A DNA stretch of 64,000 nt from Aplectana chamaeleonis (lineage: Eukaryota; Nematoda; Chromadorea; Rhabditida; Cosmocercidae). The first letter of the stretch is position 1, and every line of letters starts with the position of its first letter. The position numbers and the translations under genes were made by a program. Where the stretch lies: contig JAPDOI010000213.1 of assembly GCA_029168955.1 (NCBI GenBank), positions 682,001 through 746,000 of the forward strand. The letters are read 5' to 3'. Shown piece after piece: positions 1 through 13,600 of the stretch. The notes beneath the pieces are model-generated. The model ran no database searches. It saw only the letters and a program-made list of their open reading frames with translations, and was not told where the DNA came from.

Positions 1-599
1 ATAACGTCCCTACTCATTGAATGTAAACAGACTGACAAAAGTACAAAAAACAGCGCGGCACCGCTTTTGCGTCGCGTCCAGCCGTCTTCACATCACTATC
101 ATGTGACCGCCGGAGCCAATCGACAGTCCAACAGCCGAATCACGTAGCCACTCCTATTGTGAGTATCCAACTAACTGCAGCAGGCTGACCTACCAGTGAC
201 AGAAAATTGTGATCTGGAAGGCAGTTGGACTCAAACAGCCACGTGACACGACGTCCGAAGCCTCCTTTTCTGTTTCAAGAGTTGATTCGACTTCAGATGA
301 AAATTAGAGCGATAACTAACCTCCTTATTACCATCAATGAATTTCTGTAGTACCGATCGCAGCATCTTCGATTCACGGAGAAACGACTTCTCAAGCTCAG
401 CATGAGTCGTTGAGCGCGCGATCTCATCTTCAATTTTGTATAAAACCTGAACCAGATCTATTATAGGGCAAAGAACTTTGCCTCAGTTTAAAACTCTCAC
501 CGATGGCTCCATTACAACAGCAGCAGCCGCTTCGACAGGTTTCGGCTTTCTTACCACAGGCATCTTCTCAGGGGTAGCCCCTGCTCTCTTCAAAGTCAT
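1..599 (-). CDS. Possible 5' exons of an unidentified gene running off the left edge
   Basis: Seen: a TTTTCAG acceptor lies 11 bases before an ATG (597-599), the layout of a nematode trans-spliced start. From it 33 codons (501-599) end at a good donor (GTGAGAG). A second block, 321-457, ends at a donor at 315-320 and encodes an acidic, helical stretch (LVQVLYKIEDEIARSTTHAE and on to DGNKE). The problem is phase: exon 1 ends in phase 0, while the second block needs one extra base to keep that frame. Read straight through, both blocks share one frame, broken by a TGA at about 482-484. So either a splice site is misjudged, the two blocks belong to different isoforms, or the gene is damaged. I recognise no family. 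Later exons lie outside the window. Confidence 0.35.
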
Positions 600-1453
600 T
601 CGCTACGCAACTGAAAACTTCCTATATACAGATAAAACACATTTAAAACCTTCTAAGAATTCCAGGTTCTTAATAGGAAGCCATATCCAATACTAATTCC
701 AACAAAATGACTCACTTTTATCGCATCATGAGCAATAGTCAACGCAAATAAAAAACCTGACAGCGTATGAGAATGAAGGCAATAAGTAGTGGCTGTGTAA
801 GGCTATAATCTCTCGTAAGCTTAAGTAAATAATTGCTGAGCAAACATCAAGGCGAAAACTCAAGACTTTAAGGCATATGAAAGGTTATCATCGTTTAGAA
901 CTTATATCACATACAAAATTTATATCCGATTTCGCAGAACTAAGCGAACCAAAGGGCGACTGCAAAAGCCAGCAATGCGTTGCGACTCTTACCTATCCAA
1001 ATAACACAGTCCGCAACTGCACAATCAAAGTTTCGCAGGCGCGCAAAAGCTGCCTTTCCTGCTGAGAATAACATCATAGCAGGGAGCAGGATGTATGGTC
1101 TGTGTCATTTTTGTAGGAAGCCGCGACGCTTGCATACTTGGCACGCGCCGAAGCGAGGACATCATAGTCCACTCGACTCCGTGCGTGCCACGAATCTGCA
1201 TATCGGCTTACGCGGGCCGCTGTTCGCCTCTAGAATCCACTATACATTTCGCTTGGCGTTCGACAATAAAAAAAAACAAAAAAAAAGATCTATCACAATT
1301 AAGCTGACCTAGGCTACATACATGAGTAAAATTCTATAGATGGAAAACAATAAATCTTCTCTAACCGTGCAGCTCTAATAAGGCAATTGTGTTAAAGAAT
1401 TCCAAGTTAACTAACCCGGATGCAAAAAAAATATGCACAATATACAATGAAGT
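600..1453. other. Non-coding stretch, nothing recognised
   Basis: I see no convincing exon on either strand. There is an A-rich run near 1268-1288. The short open frames here lack codon structure, splice signals at their ends or family similarity. Confidence 0.5.
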
Positions 1454-1674
1454 ACAGTTAGGTCCGTGGTTTGTTTCGTCAGAAAAAAAGACAATTAAAT
1501 CTTAGCCGCGGCTGGCGCGAGAGGTTCATATCTCACCACAGCTAACGATATGGTAAGCTGATCAGCTGCGCTCTTCTCTCGCCTTGGACCGATTGGCGGG
1601 CCGGCGCACGCGACTGCCGCGGGTGAAATTTGAATAATTTTTCGTGAGGAAACAAGCCGCGGACCTAATTATAC
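1454..1674. mobile_element. Small inverted-repeat element, family A, copy 1
   Basis: Ends are complementary: ACAGTTAGGTCCGTGG at the left, CCGCGGACCTAATTAT at the right, with a GC-rich centre. Two further copies occur at 12637-12767 and 42050-42210 with the same ends, so this is a dispersed non-autonomous element (MITE). No open frame inside. The parent transposon is unknown. Confidence 0.75.
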
Positions 1675-1866
1675 GGTAAGATTGTAAGCACCTAATCTTT
1701 CAGTGTGTCAAAAATTGAACGAAAAATTTGTGGCTCGCTTCTTGAAAGAAAAACGCAACGACGTCTTTCGTCTCTTAAGCTTGAAACTTTCGGCTAAAGT
1801 CTTCCAAATATACAACTCCTTCATCCAGACTGGCAGTCATGAGAGTAGCCCGCGGACGCCATGAAT

Positions 1867-2070
1867 TATACCTTGTCCCAAACAAGATGGCAAACAAAAA
1901 GTCCAAAAAAGCAACGCTCCCTCTGCGTCTCTGGCATTTTTGAATTACGGTAAGACGACGCGTATGTTAATACGTAGTATGTCCTACCGTGATCCAAACA
2001 TGTCAGAGACGCAGAGGGAGCGCTCCTTCTTTGGACTCTTCGCTTGCCATCTCATTTGTAACAGGGTATA
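1867..2070. mobile_element. Foldback element (MITE-like)
   Basis: Two arms of about 85 bases are inverted copies. They share TATACC at the outer edge, AGATGGCAA further in, and CGCTCCCTCTGCGTCTCTG / CAGAGACGCAGAGGGAGCG. TATA at the outer edges fits a TA target site, but the exact ends are not certain. No coding capacity. Confidence 0.65.
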
Positions 2071-2194
2071 ACATGAGCACTTCTTCAGTCGCCGCAACGC
2101 GACAGCTCGCGGGACGTTCTCAATTCCGCCGCTCCTGAATGAAAGAACGCATATAGTGGATTTGGATTCTTAGTGCTATCGAAAAGAAGATAAA

Positions 2195-2213
2195 TATATA
2201 TATATATATATAT
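2195..2213. repeat. (AT)n microsatellite
   Basis: An uninterrupted run of AT dinucleotides. Confidence 0.8.
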
Positions 2214-2566
2214 ACAACACCTTAAATTGTCAATCTAAATCAATAGTACTTGTGATAAAAACATTGGCGGGCGGTGAGAACCATTATGCAGAAGATCAAC
2301 CGCAGAGCAAAACAAACTCGTTACAGCCCTTCAAATACTTCAACACGTTGTTTGGGAGCACCGCGAGAACTCTGAAACTGTCACCATTAAGAGAGATAAG
2401 TTCAACCCTCGGCGTCACTCCATACAATAGCAGCGGAAGAAATATAGATATCTTTTTTTCTGAATTATCCTTGCCTCCTTTGGGGCTATTAATTTCATCT
2501 TCGAAGGCAGGATTTACGACAAAAACGGGTTTTCTTTCGTGTTTTCATCGGTTATCGTCTTTTAGG

Positions 2567-2845
2567 GTCCGTTTCAGCAATAATGTCCAGAAAAACGGCC
2601 GAAAACGAGCTATCAATAGTCCTTTACGATTCCAAAACCTGGACGAGCAATGTCCACCCCGCCCACCTCATTGTTGGCCATCGATGAAGTGGGTGGGGCG
2701 GGCATAGCATAACCAAGTTATAGAGCCGTATAGGGCTCTTTATGAAGCGGTTTAAGCCGTTTTCTAGAGATTATTGCTGCGACGGACCCCGAAACCCTCG
2801 TTTCCGAAGAAAACTCGGCAACCGTTTTTATGGTGAACACTGCCT
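2567..2845. mobile_element. TTAA-type element, right end, with inner inverted repeats
   Basis: The right edge reads GTGAACACTGCCT followed by TTAA (2846-2849), the terminal pattern of at least nine other elements in this window. Inside, GGTCCGTTTCAGCAATAATG (about 2567) is inverted near 2770-2790. A matching left terminus is not seen, so the left boundary is the start of the inner inverted repeat, not a proven end. Confidence 0.45.
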
Positions 2846-2849
2846 TTAA

Positions 2850-5260
2850 TGAGATATTTTCGATCGTAATGCCGATATAACTCAGTATGCTAGAGGACTA
2901 TAATGAAAATGTACATCGATGGGGAAGATTATTTGCCAATATTCGCAATCTGCTACTTTTTGTCTTATTTTAGACTTGGTCACTTCTTTGTCGTTTTCGA
3001 TATTTCCTTGGTGATTTTTCAATTCTGCAGGATGAGTCGTTCACTTGAAAACTGAAATTAGCTACACAGTAATCAGAGATCTATCATACGAGGTTCTGAA
3101 ATAGGTCTATCAGGAGCCATTCTCGGAAGTCAATCCGGGATCACAAGGCGAGCCATTAAAAAAAACTTTTTTCTCCAAGAAAAAAAGTGATTTTGTAACT
3201 TTTTTCCTGGAGAATTCTTTCAGAGGTTTTTCAGGTATGAATCAAAATTGTGAAGTGTCGGCTTCGCGCTTCTGGAATCCACTAAACTCGTTACGTCAAA
3301 GGCCCATCTATGAGCACAAGACATCAAAGTAGAAGACAAAAGTGAGCCACAGAGCATATGCACTAGACCCAGCAGCAATGGAAAAGGTAGTTTTCTACCC
3401 GAATCTGATACTCCAAGCGAAGGAGACAGAGATTCAGCCAAAAAAAAAACACTTTTTCCATTGCCGTTGGGTTTAACGAGATGCTCCGTCGCCCCCACTA
3501 GCCTTTCCTCCTGATGCCTTGCGATCATACATGGACCTCTGTCGGGACGACGTCTGAAGTGTGCAGAAATCGCAATGTCTATGCTTCACAGTATTGAGCC
3601 GCACCTGAAAACCACTGAGTGAATCCTCCGAAAATCAGAGCCACAAAATCACCGCTGTTCCATAAAAATCCCAAAGTTTTCCTCATATCCCGAGCATTGA
3701 GCCCCGGAATGTCGCCTAAGGTGCGTGTTGTGATACCACAAAGTATTGCTCTCCTCTCTCGACGATTTCCTCAAGCTTTCGGTACCGCTAGATTCCTAAT
3801 GCCAACCTTTGGGACTTTTCAGATGGCTTGTATTGTAACATCAAACTGATTTCCAGGACGGCTCCTGATATACCCACTTAACAAAGGTTTTTTCGATCCC
3901 TGTATGACAAATTTCTACTTCAAGGATAACGAACAATCCTGCAAAATAAAAACTCCCAAGGAAATATTGAAAACGACAAAGAAAGTGAACGAGTTTAAAA
4001 AAGGGCAAAAAGTAGCAGATCGCGAATATAGACCAATAATATACCCCTTCGATGTATAAAATACAATTTAAAAAATAAAACAAAGTAATAATAGAATACA
4101 AAATATATAAAAACGGTCATATTAAAAAATGAAATTGATAGTCACAAGGGGAGCAAGGATAATCGAATGTTAGTAGAACTTTTCCGCTATTGTACATGGT
4201 ACTAACAGAACGGCAGCCGAAGCATGCAAATAATGACACTCATATTCAACTCAGGACAAACACTCTCGAAAAATCGCCTCAGAGGGTTGAAAATTAATAT
4301 TCTACCCAAAATTTAATTTAAAAAAAATTAAAAGAACCCAACAACATTCTGTCGACACTTTCACTTTGAAAATTGATTATTATTATTATTAGTACTGTAA
4401 CAAACTTCTGCAGGGAATAAGAAACAGAATATCACAAAATATGAAGAAACAGGAAGAATGGACGGTGAAAGCGTTTGAATGCGGAAAACACCATGAGGTT
4501 TTGAAGCAAAAATGCCTAATACGAAACATTCACTCAATTCTTCACACTAACTCCTCCAGTTCTTCTGAAAAAAACGTTAAAAGCCGACAAGTTCATCGAT
4601 AATGAATCAGTGAATCCCACATTTCCTCGCAAAAAGAAAACAGGGTCGTTCATAGGAGTGCAAATTCTCTATTGAAAAAGAAAATCAAGACAGTCATTGA
4701 CCCATCCCAGACAAATTTGCACCGAAAAATCCCTAATCCACAGAAGTGGTCGATAATTGCTTTTGTGAATTTCCATAAAAAATATTCACACCACCACACA
4801 AACTCACCAATACCACAATGGCACATCACAGAACGATTCAAGAGAGCTGGCACTCTTGGATTTATGCTAGAAAACAACACGAGTCTAAGCAAAGTTTTTT
4901 TAGACGATGAAAAATGGATGGCAAAAATGAAACGACAGAAAAGGTATTTTCTGCCGACAAAAGAAACTAATATTCTTGTTTGAGCTGACATTGCTCCGCG
5001 CCTATAAGGAAAACGCAACTGGAAGATTTTACATTTGCACTTTCCTACTAAAACTAACAAGGAGGCTACTACTAGCCAAACTGGCCATTCCGAACGAAAT
5101 GTACTTTCCTACAATACTTTTCGGACTAGAGTTCGAATATGCCCTTCGCAGCTGCCTACAATCACTATGAAAAAATGTTATAGGCGTTTTTTCTCTGATT
5201 TTCGACATATTGTACCCTCCAGAAAGCGCACTAAATTTACGAAAATCCGGAAGCGGACTT
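2850..5260. other. Non-coding stretch, no gene recognised
   Basis: AT-rich in 3850-4640. Several open frames exist on both strands (for example 4650-5060 minus) but none has bounding splice sites in phase, domain similarity or plausible composition. The missing last exon of the merlin gene should lie below 7634 on the minus strand and could be here; I did not find it. Confidence 0.4.
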
Positions 5261-7300
5261 CATATTCGTGTTCAGCGCCAAAAACAACTCCACTACGTAA
5301 AGTTTAGGTGAAATTACATTTTGCCGAACCTTCTATGGCCTGATAGCGTTTTGGACTTCGACGGTTTTTCGGTTGGGCGTTTGCTTATACCAACTACAAG
5401 GCTCTGGAAGCGTTTTGAAAAATGTTCCAGATTTGACTTAAAATCCTCCTAAGGGGAGGGGGGTTATTTAGGGTGCTGATCACGAATCTGAGGTTTACTT
5501 GTCGTTCTTCCAAAGTTTTCGACTAAATTTGTTCGAAGATTCGCACCGTCAGAAAAAATGTGACGGCGAAATCGACTTTTGACGATTTCCGGAGTGTGAC
5601 GACAGATGTCGCCCAAATCGTTCTTCTGAAGGATTATTTGGAGTGCTCAACACGAATCTGAGGTCCGTCTATCGATTTCTGACAGCTTACGGAAGATTAC
5701 TGTGAGTATGTGGTAGTTTGGCCAAAGTCTCAGATTTGACTCAAAATTTCTGAACGGTGGGTATTCGGGGTGGTGAATACGAATTCAATGTCCGTTTGTC
5801 GACATTCGAATTATTAAGGTAGGTTTTGCTTCTTAAACGGCATGTTACTGTGCTCCTCTGGGCCTAATTCCGGTCCGCAATTGCGTCTCGTCACGCTTTG
5901 CGGCCGCACGCTCCCGAGACGGAAGAGTTTCCAGCGCAGCAGCCACCAATCTGTTGACTCTGGGTGGGTTTTGGAAACTGAAAGCTAAAGAAGATTAGAG
6001 TCGGCTTTGGCGCTGGAAACTCGACCGCCTTGAGCGCGTGCGGCCGCAAAGCGTATCAAGAGGCAATTTAGGGTCGGAATTTAGCCCAGAGAAGCACAGT
6101 ACCTACCGTAACCTACAGAAAACCTTGAGATTTCGACAAGCAAACCACAGAATCGTGTTCAGCACCCCCAGAATACCCCTACAAACATGTTTTTAGCAAA
6201 ATTTGGGAAAAAAATTGAAAATACCCCGAAAATTCCATGGTGGGTACCCTTACCTTGCCGCGAAGCTTTAAAAACGCTGATAACTTCTTTCAGAGTGAGT
6301 TTAGGCAGTTGCGATGAGTAATTCCGACTTTACGTCCGAAATTGGTTCTGGAAAAATACATTTCATTTGGAATGGTTAGTATTAGTTCCTTTGTAAGCGG
6401 GGTAAAAATCTATTATCCCCCAACCCTCCCCACATCTTCTCAGTACGTGAGGGGGGAACAATTTTGAAGGGTCCGATCCGGGATAAATCCGTGGTCGGAT
6501 CCCGTTTAAGCTGGCGTCGGACCCGGCGAAAACGAGAGATGGGAAACATTTTTTTCTGAGAGCTCTGAAAAAATTAGAACCATAACCTTCTCGCTCAACT
6601 TAGAAAACCCTTAGTAACTCGGCTAAGAAAATTGTTTTGTTGTTTTGCCGCTACAAACTTGGATTTAAAAACGCCGCTTCACGTATATCAACTGGTAAAT
6701 ACTCCGTTACGAATGGCTAAATCGACCATTTGCACTTCCCGTCTTACAAGGAAAACCATTGAAGAATATTCGGAGGTTAGCTAATTGAAGTACATAAAAA
6801 GATCGTTATGCGAATAGTAAAAACTGTGAGTGACTCTAACCTAATCCCATATTGAAAAAGTTATTGCGCTAGAATGACGCTCTGCCTAATGTACCCTACC
6901 TTAAAAATTCAAAAAAAAAAACGAAACGGGCCTCACATTCGTGTTCAGCGTCCCAAACTACCCCCCCCCTGACTAAATTTTAGCGAGTTATTGAAGAGTA
7001 AGAGAGTGGTGAAACCAACTTAATTTTTTCGGCCGATTACAACGTCTTACGATAGCTGTAATGGAACCTTGCTCACCTTAGTCGTTGGGAAAATCAGAAA
7101 CGCAAATCCTTTTCATGTTACCCACCCCAGAAAATCTCCGCGGACGGATTTTTTTTACGTACGGGGCACCACTGAAGGTAGCTCAGTCCCATTTTTAGAA
7201 GTCCAAGGGTCGAAAGAAAATGTCTTGCTGATACTGCGTCTAGAGAGGTAATTTGGGGCACTGAACACGAACATGAGGTCAGTTTTCGTTGTGTCTGCTG
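5260..7300. repeat. Region of a recurring TTCGTGTTCAGC motif
   Basis: The phrase ATTCGTGTTCAGC, or its reverse complement GCTGAACACGAAT, with variants, recurs near 5265, 5475, 5645, 6150, 6932 and 7257. It is usually followed by CCCAAATAACCCC-like text. The same motif recurs in the long repeats at 40.0-41.0 kb and 58.5-59.25 kb. It looks like degenerate units of an old dispersed repeat. Element 5848-6101 sits inside it. Confidence 0.5.
5848..6101. mobile_element. Small inverted-repeat element, family B, copy 1
   Basis: The left end CTGTGCTCCTCTGGGCC is complementary to the right end TTTAGCCCAGAGAAGCACAG. Inner arms share CGGTCCGCAATTGCGTCTCG and GCGGCCGCA. A second copy lies at 42216-42497. 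Non-coding MITE. Confidence 0.75.
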
Positions 7301-7634
7301 TACTTTTAAGGTAGGTTATATAAAATATAAAGTCATCTTGGCATTGCAACCAGTCCTTTAAAGTCTTTAAATTTTCAAAAATAGGATCAGACCGGAATCC
7401 CTCACAGTTTTTACTACTCGTGGGAAGGCATTCGACCTATGCGCTTTATTTTGCCAATCTCCGACCAAAGTTTTTCGGCAGTCTGAAGGAGAACCTATGG
7501 CCGAAACTCCACGGAAAAGAATATATCAGAGCATTTAGCACCCAAAGCAACTTTTTCAGAAAAGCAGAATCAGCCTGAATCTAATCATGAAAAAAAAATT
7601 GTAAAACGAACAGGAAGAACACACCAAAACTCAC

Positions 7635-10600
7635 CATTCGCAATGTAGTGAACTTATCAAATCCGTTGTGCACATTGTGTATGTGAATCACATCGTGCTC
7701 AGTCTGTCTGTCTTCTCGCTTCAGAGCATCAATCTCACTTCGGAACTCGTTCAGTCTCTCTTTGAACAGCCGCGCCTTTTCGGAGAAGTCATGCCTAAAA
7801 CGGTAAGGCCAGTTCGACCTGCACATCAAGATTCTACTGAGCACAAGAAGTGAGTACTAAACTTCGAGCATTAGAATAAGAAAGCTATGCACACCTGGAT
7901 TTTTCTAGCTCATTTCGCAAATTGTGGAACTCAAGGCGTTGATTTACGGATGGATCCGGGGGCGGAGCATGGATCATCTAAAATGCTGCATCGCAAGTGA
8001 ATCTTTATTCTGTTTATATGAGAAGCTAAAACTCATGGTCCGCCACAGATCCTCTACCGGCCCTCCACTACGCTAATGCCGGGATCACGCTTCCGTCGAG
8101 GCAATGCGTGAGAGAAGCTGCTGCGATCAATCGCGGCAATATTGCACCTCAAAGGCAATCGACTGTTCTTATGAGCACAGAGATAGTTCGTGGAGTCAAA
8201 TGGGATGAGTATTCATCCGAGAATGGTTGGTACCTCCGTTTTCAACCACATAGACGAAAGTTTCTGCGGATATGCACATCGCCGCGATTACGCTGCAGCG
8301 TTGCCTAATGGAAAGCGGCGTCGATGCCATCGCAACGATATGCATATTTGCTCAGTATATCTGGAAACTGGTGGAAAACGAGGATATCAGCCGATCTCGG
8401 ATGGATATATCATCCCATTTCACTCAACGGGATGCTGTTTTGCTTCTTCTTTGCAGCCACGTCGGGTTCTTTCATAGGTAGAGAAAATGGGCGACAAGTA
8501 GAGGATTCGTCCATAGATCTATTGTGGTCAACGTGGTAGGTCTCTCCGGACATTTAAATAAATGCGCGTTGTTATGGTCGATGGAACCGCAGTCCGGACA
8601 AATATCAGATTTGCTACTCTCAATCTTGCTGGCGTAGGACATGAGCATTGTCGAGAGACCGCAGCGCAGCGAGTCCTTCCGAGTTGAGTCTCGGATGCGC
8701 ATACTGGGGGCGGCACTTCTCCTAGTATAGAACTTACGGCCGCCTTCTCGAGATGACACCGTACGAACTTGGTGTGCTCCTCGCGCAGAAGACGGAGTCG
8801 TTCTTTCTGTGAGTCGTGCCATCTTTGCAAGTTTGTTTGGAGCATCGGCGAACGGCTTTCTTTTGTCTCTCCCTCTAACGGGGTTGAGCACTCTCCAAGA
8901 CGGGTGGAGCTGAAGGTTTGCCGTCGATTATGACGAGACGACTGCAGTGGCGCACGCAAGCACCCTAGTCGACGGCTAACTTTGTTTTTTTCTCTCTCAC
9001 AACTGGAGGGAAAACACCGGAAGCTTCTAGAACGGTAAGTTTTACTTCCCCCCCCACACACACCTACAATATCAGTACATTCTCAAAGAAGAAAGAAACA
9101 GATGCAAATCTAGAAAAAAATCATTAGCTGTTCGCCTGATCGATTAATGGTAAACTTGGGACAGAGCCAGGCATGGCTACAGTGCGCCTAATGAAAAAAC
9201 GCAGCCGCACCACCGCCTTTTTCTGTTGACGTAGACTGCATCTTACATATAGTAGATGCATGAGCGGTTGCCTCCACCTGAGGACCGAAGTTTCTTTTCG
9301 ATGAGGGTAGTATAGGAGATCCCGCTTCCACACAAACACACACGAAGCGACACAGAAGAACTTGTAGCGAAACTGACCTGCGCAATATTTGGCGGTAGTG
9401 CCCTGTACATAGAATTCGCTACCGTTGGCAGAGCAGGGTGCTGCGACGGATGCATAGCTGTACGATCACCTTCTTGTGAGCCAGCCGACATCATCAACTG
9501 ATGATGAGAGAGTGTACCTTGCAGAGCCAGATTCGACATCGGCCATACCTAAACAAACGGACGAATTGCATACTTCGTATCGAGTCGAAAATAATCAAGC
9601 ACAGAACAGCTAACATACAGTGGGCTCTGTAATCAGAGCGTGACTGGCATAATGCGGTTTCGTATTCATATCCGCTAGCGACATCGATATTCGCTGCGCA
9701 TACAGCTCCGCTTCACGAGCCTTGCGGTCCATCCTCATCAAAGCCTCTTCAGACTGAAACACTGATACATACATTGGGAAAAATATTCACTTGATTCGAA
9801 AGTGTAGCTCACACCGATTTTTTAAGGGAGTGAAAATTCGGCGAACCTTGAAAAATACTTCGAAAGGAGTAAAACATTTAAAGCACGTACCAAAACCATG
9901 TCGCCAACCTGAAAGCCTTTGCATTTTGTTTGGTGGTGCCGTGAGAAATATTCCCACCAATTTTCCGAGCCTTTTAAATCAGGCCACTCGTTTTTTATGC
10001 AATCCAGAACTTCTTCATCTTCAGCGTTTGTCCCGCTTTGTAGCAGGGTCAGCTCTTCTCGAACGTAGCCGCCATTTGACCTTGTCGTTCGCGTTGTCAG
10101 GATGGAGGCCTGCGATTTTCATATCTTTCTGCAAGACATTCAGCCATCTCTGCTCAGGTCGTCCCCTTGGTCGCTGGCTCGTCACTTGGAGCTACATAGC
10201 CGCTTTCGCTATCGAGTGTTCTTCAGCTCGCAGAACGTGCCCATACCATCTTGGGCAATGCTCGCGAAGTTTGTCCGAGATGAGCGCAACACTGAATCTT
10301 TCACGCACATCTTCATTCCGAACTCGGTTCAAACGTGTCAGACCACAAGTCCACATCAGCACTTCGTTTCCATAATGCCGAGCCGTTTTTCCGCTTCCTT
10401 CGTCATTGACCAACACTCTGTGACATTCAGTGCAACGGGCCTTACAACCGAACGATAAATCTTTGACTTGAGTCAGTCGCAAACCTTTTTATCAAAAAGA
10501 ACTCCACTCGCGTCCGCCATTTCAACCAAGCAGCATTGATGCGAGCGCCAACTTCAGCCGTCAGCGTCCCATCGTCGCTAAGCCTCGACCCAAGATATCG

Positions 10601-13600
10601 AAACGTAGGCGCTTTTGGCAAGACAGTGTTTTCGACTTGGATGGAATCATCACAACTCGCATTTGTCATGTATTCTGTTCTATTCTTATTGAGTCGTAAG
10701 CCGAATTCTGCCAGTCTGTCGTGCCTAGCTTGAACTTGCGCTTAGAGATTTTCTTTGCCATCTGAGGCAAGTATCACGTCGTCAGCATACAACAGTGTCA
10801 AGAGGCTGATCTCTGCAGATCCCGTGTGACATCATCCATGACGATGATGAAGAGCAGAGGGGAAAGGGCGGAGCCTTGATGAACTCCAACAATGATTCGA
10901 CTCCCTTTCTTCTTGAAATCGGGACAATGGTGCTTGACATCCAGTCTGAGGGAACTTTGCGCTCAGTCACAATTCGGTTGATTAACAATGGAAGCCAGGC
11001 ACTCGAGTTCCAGCTTCGACTCTTCCATAACTCCGCGCGCAAAATCATCCGGTCCGGTAGCTCTGCCATTCTTCATCGCTTTCAAAGCCTCTGCTACTTC
11101 GCTTGCTGTAATCGGCGACACCGCCCCTGGAAAGAGCATTAGGTAAGGGGGATGAGGGAACTCCTCGAAGTACTGCCGCCACCTTTCGTTCGCCTGCTCA
11201 ACATTCCATAGCAGCCGACCATGTCCATCGTTGGCCCCAACAAACTTCTCTACATCCTTCGTCTTTCGCTTTCGAGATCTGACGAGCCGGTAGAGATCGC
11301 GCTCGCCCTCGATTTCAGAACGAATGAGAATTTTTCGAAATATTTAGGTCGCAGCAGAACTGAGCAGCAACTCTTCCTAAGATCAAGTGGTCTGTAGACT
11401 TCAGTGGTTTATCGGTCCATCTAAGCTCCTGATACGATCAAACATTGTTTTGTATGCTTCCGACCAGATTTACGGAGACATCCTTACCAATTCAAAACCA
11501 GGCGTCTAAAAATGAGGTCTTCACCCTGTGGTTCAAATTGGATAGTTTCTTACTCGAGAAAATTGGGCGCATGAGGTTTCCGCATCAGATCTCGGCGGAT
11601 TTCGAGCTAGAGCAGCACGTCGAGCAGGCCGTAAGCCCGATCTTGTGTGCTTGGAGACACTCAGAGTCGAGATAGAGACGTCGAATACGGCACTGGGTTG
11701 ACGCTGTCGCAGCATTTGGCGTTAACCACATCTCGTTAACAGTGGAAAATCGAGATTAAACACGGCATGGGGTTTTGGACTTTCTACCACACACGACTTT
11801 AAGGCGCTTTTTGAATCTCCTCTTGTACCGGACACTAAACAGTCCGTCGCAATACCACCATCCGATTTCATCCTAGAGTGCGTACCTTAATCATGGCGTC
11901 TAATGATACAACGGTCTACACAGCATTTCGTACGGAAGGAAAATTGGGAAACTCTATGAACTCGTGTTGGATAGAAAGTTAGGAACATCGATCCTATCCG
12001 AATCTCGATTTTTCACAGCTCAAGAGAGGTATGAAATGCCAAATGCGCCGACAAGGCAAAGCCGCAATCGGCGTCTCATTATCGACGCTGCGTGGCTCCA
12101 AGCGCACGCTAACGGGCTCCTGACCTGCTCAACATACCCCTCTAATTCAGAACCTGTCGAGGATTTATGCCTAAACCTCACGCCCCCATTTACTCGAGTA
12201 ACAAGCTATTCAAATTGAACTACAAGGTGAAGATCTCAACTTTGAACGCCTGGTCTCGAAAAGGGCGAAAATGTGATAGGAAACCTGGTCAGAAGCATAC
12301 CAGGTAGAACTTTGATTAAATCAGGATCATAAATAGACCGAGGAATTACCGACTTTTCCTTTTACAAAACACTCAATTTTGAAAAAGTTACTCCATAGTT
12401 TTGCTACAAACTATATATTTCGAAAAAAACCTCATTAGTTCTGAATCGAGCGGTCGGATGTAAAACGAGCGTCCTCGAGAGAAAAAGCAAAATTTGATCA
12501 AAAAACTTTAAGGCCACAATCAAACAAAATGACGCCGCGACAGTGGCTCTTCAAAATAACTAAATGGCTTTAATAAGCATTGTGGTTATCAGCTACTCGA
12601 GATGTAGAGCTAAAACCCCTGTACAAGATTGAAAAGTACAGTTAGGTCCGTAGATTGTTTCCTCAAGAAAAACATTAACATCTATACGGCGGCCGCCGAT
12701 ATGGTAAGCGTGGGTGAGTGACATTTAAATGTTTTTTTTGAGGAAACAAACCACGGATCTAACCATAGTTTATTTTTCTTCTACCATGAGTTTTAAACAA
12801 AAGGATAGTCTCAAAAACTTCAAAAAGCGAGAAAAACGCATCATATGAAAGCAATAAACGAAGAAGTAGAGCATAGCACAACCGCTTGTCACGTGAAACA
12901 AATTAGAAACTCTTATACCTTCACATGATTCATTTGCAACCGGTGACATTCAGCCTCCGCTTCGCTGACCCTTTTTGTGAGCATTAGCGTCTCCTGCTCG
13001 CTTGCTCTCGCCTTTTCCGCAAAAAGTTCTGCCGTCTCTTCGGTTTTCCGAGCAGCCTCCTGAAAAGGAAAACCGTAGAAGACAATGATTCCCAACTCTA
13101 CCTCGAAAAACGAGACGAACTTTAGCCTGGGCCAGCTGTTCAGCAATCTTTTCCACCTCAGCTTTCAGTTGGTTTCGTTCATTTTCGACTTGTAAGCGCT
13201 CTTGTCGCTCCCTTGCAATTCGAGCGAGCTCTTGCTAGAATGTTTGACATATGCAACAGAACATGGCTAGAATGCTATGAATGTATTGGGTTGATGCATA
13301 ATTATGGAATCTTTCTTTTTAAATATCTTTATTCAACAAAAACGATATCACTGTTTAATCGCAACATGTTCAAATGATCATTCGAAAGCATAGTCACCAT
13401 CCACTGCAAGAACTGTTTCCCACTTGCATGACAGTCGGTCGAATCCACGTGCGGAGAAGCCACAATTCTTGTGGAGGCAATCCACGCTTTGACATCAGCC
13501 ACCAAGTCATCCAAGTCGTCGTACACTTTGCTTGTCTGCCAGTTTTTCAAAGAGCGATTGACATGATAGTCCGTTGGTGCTTCTGTCGGTGAGTACGGCG

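Noticed and set aside
2252..2707. 151-codon plus-strand frame
   Set aside because: Runs into the TTAA-type element region, has no recognised domain and shows no bounding splice sites.
3220..3528. Minus-strand frame ending FDSYLKNL-stop as the missing last merlin exon
   Set aside because: The only usable acceptor gives the wrong phase, and the text lacks the RxxRVxxFE-type ending of the family.
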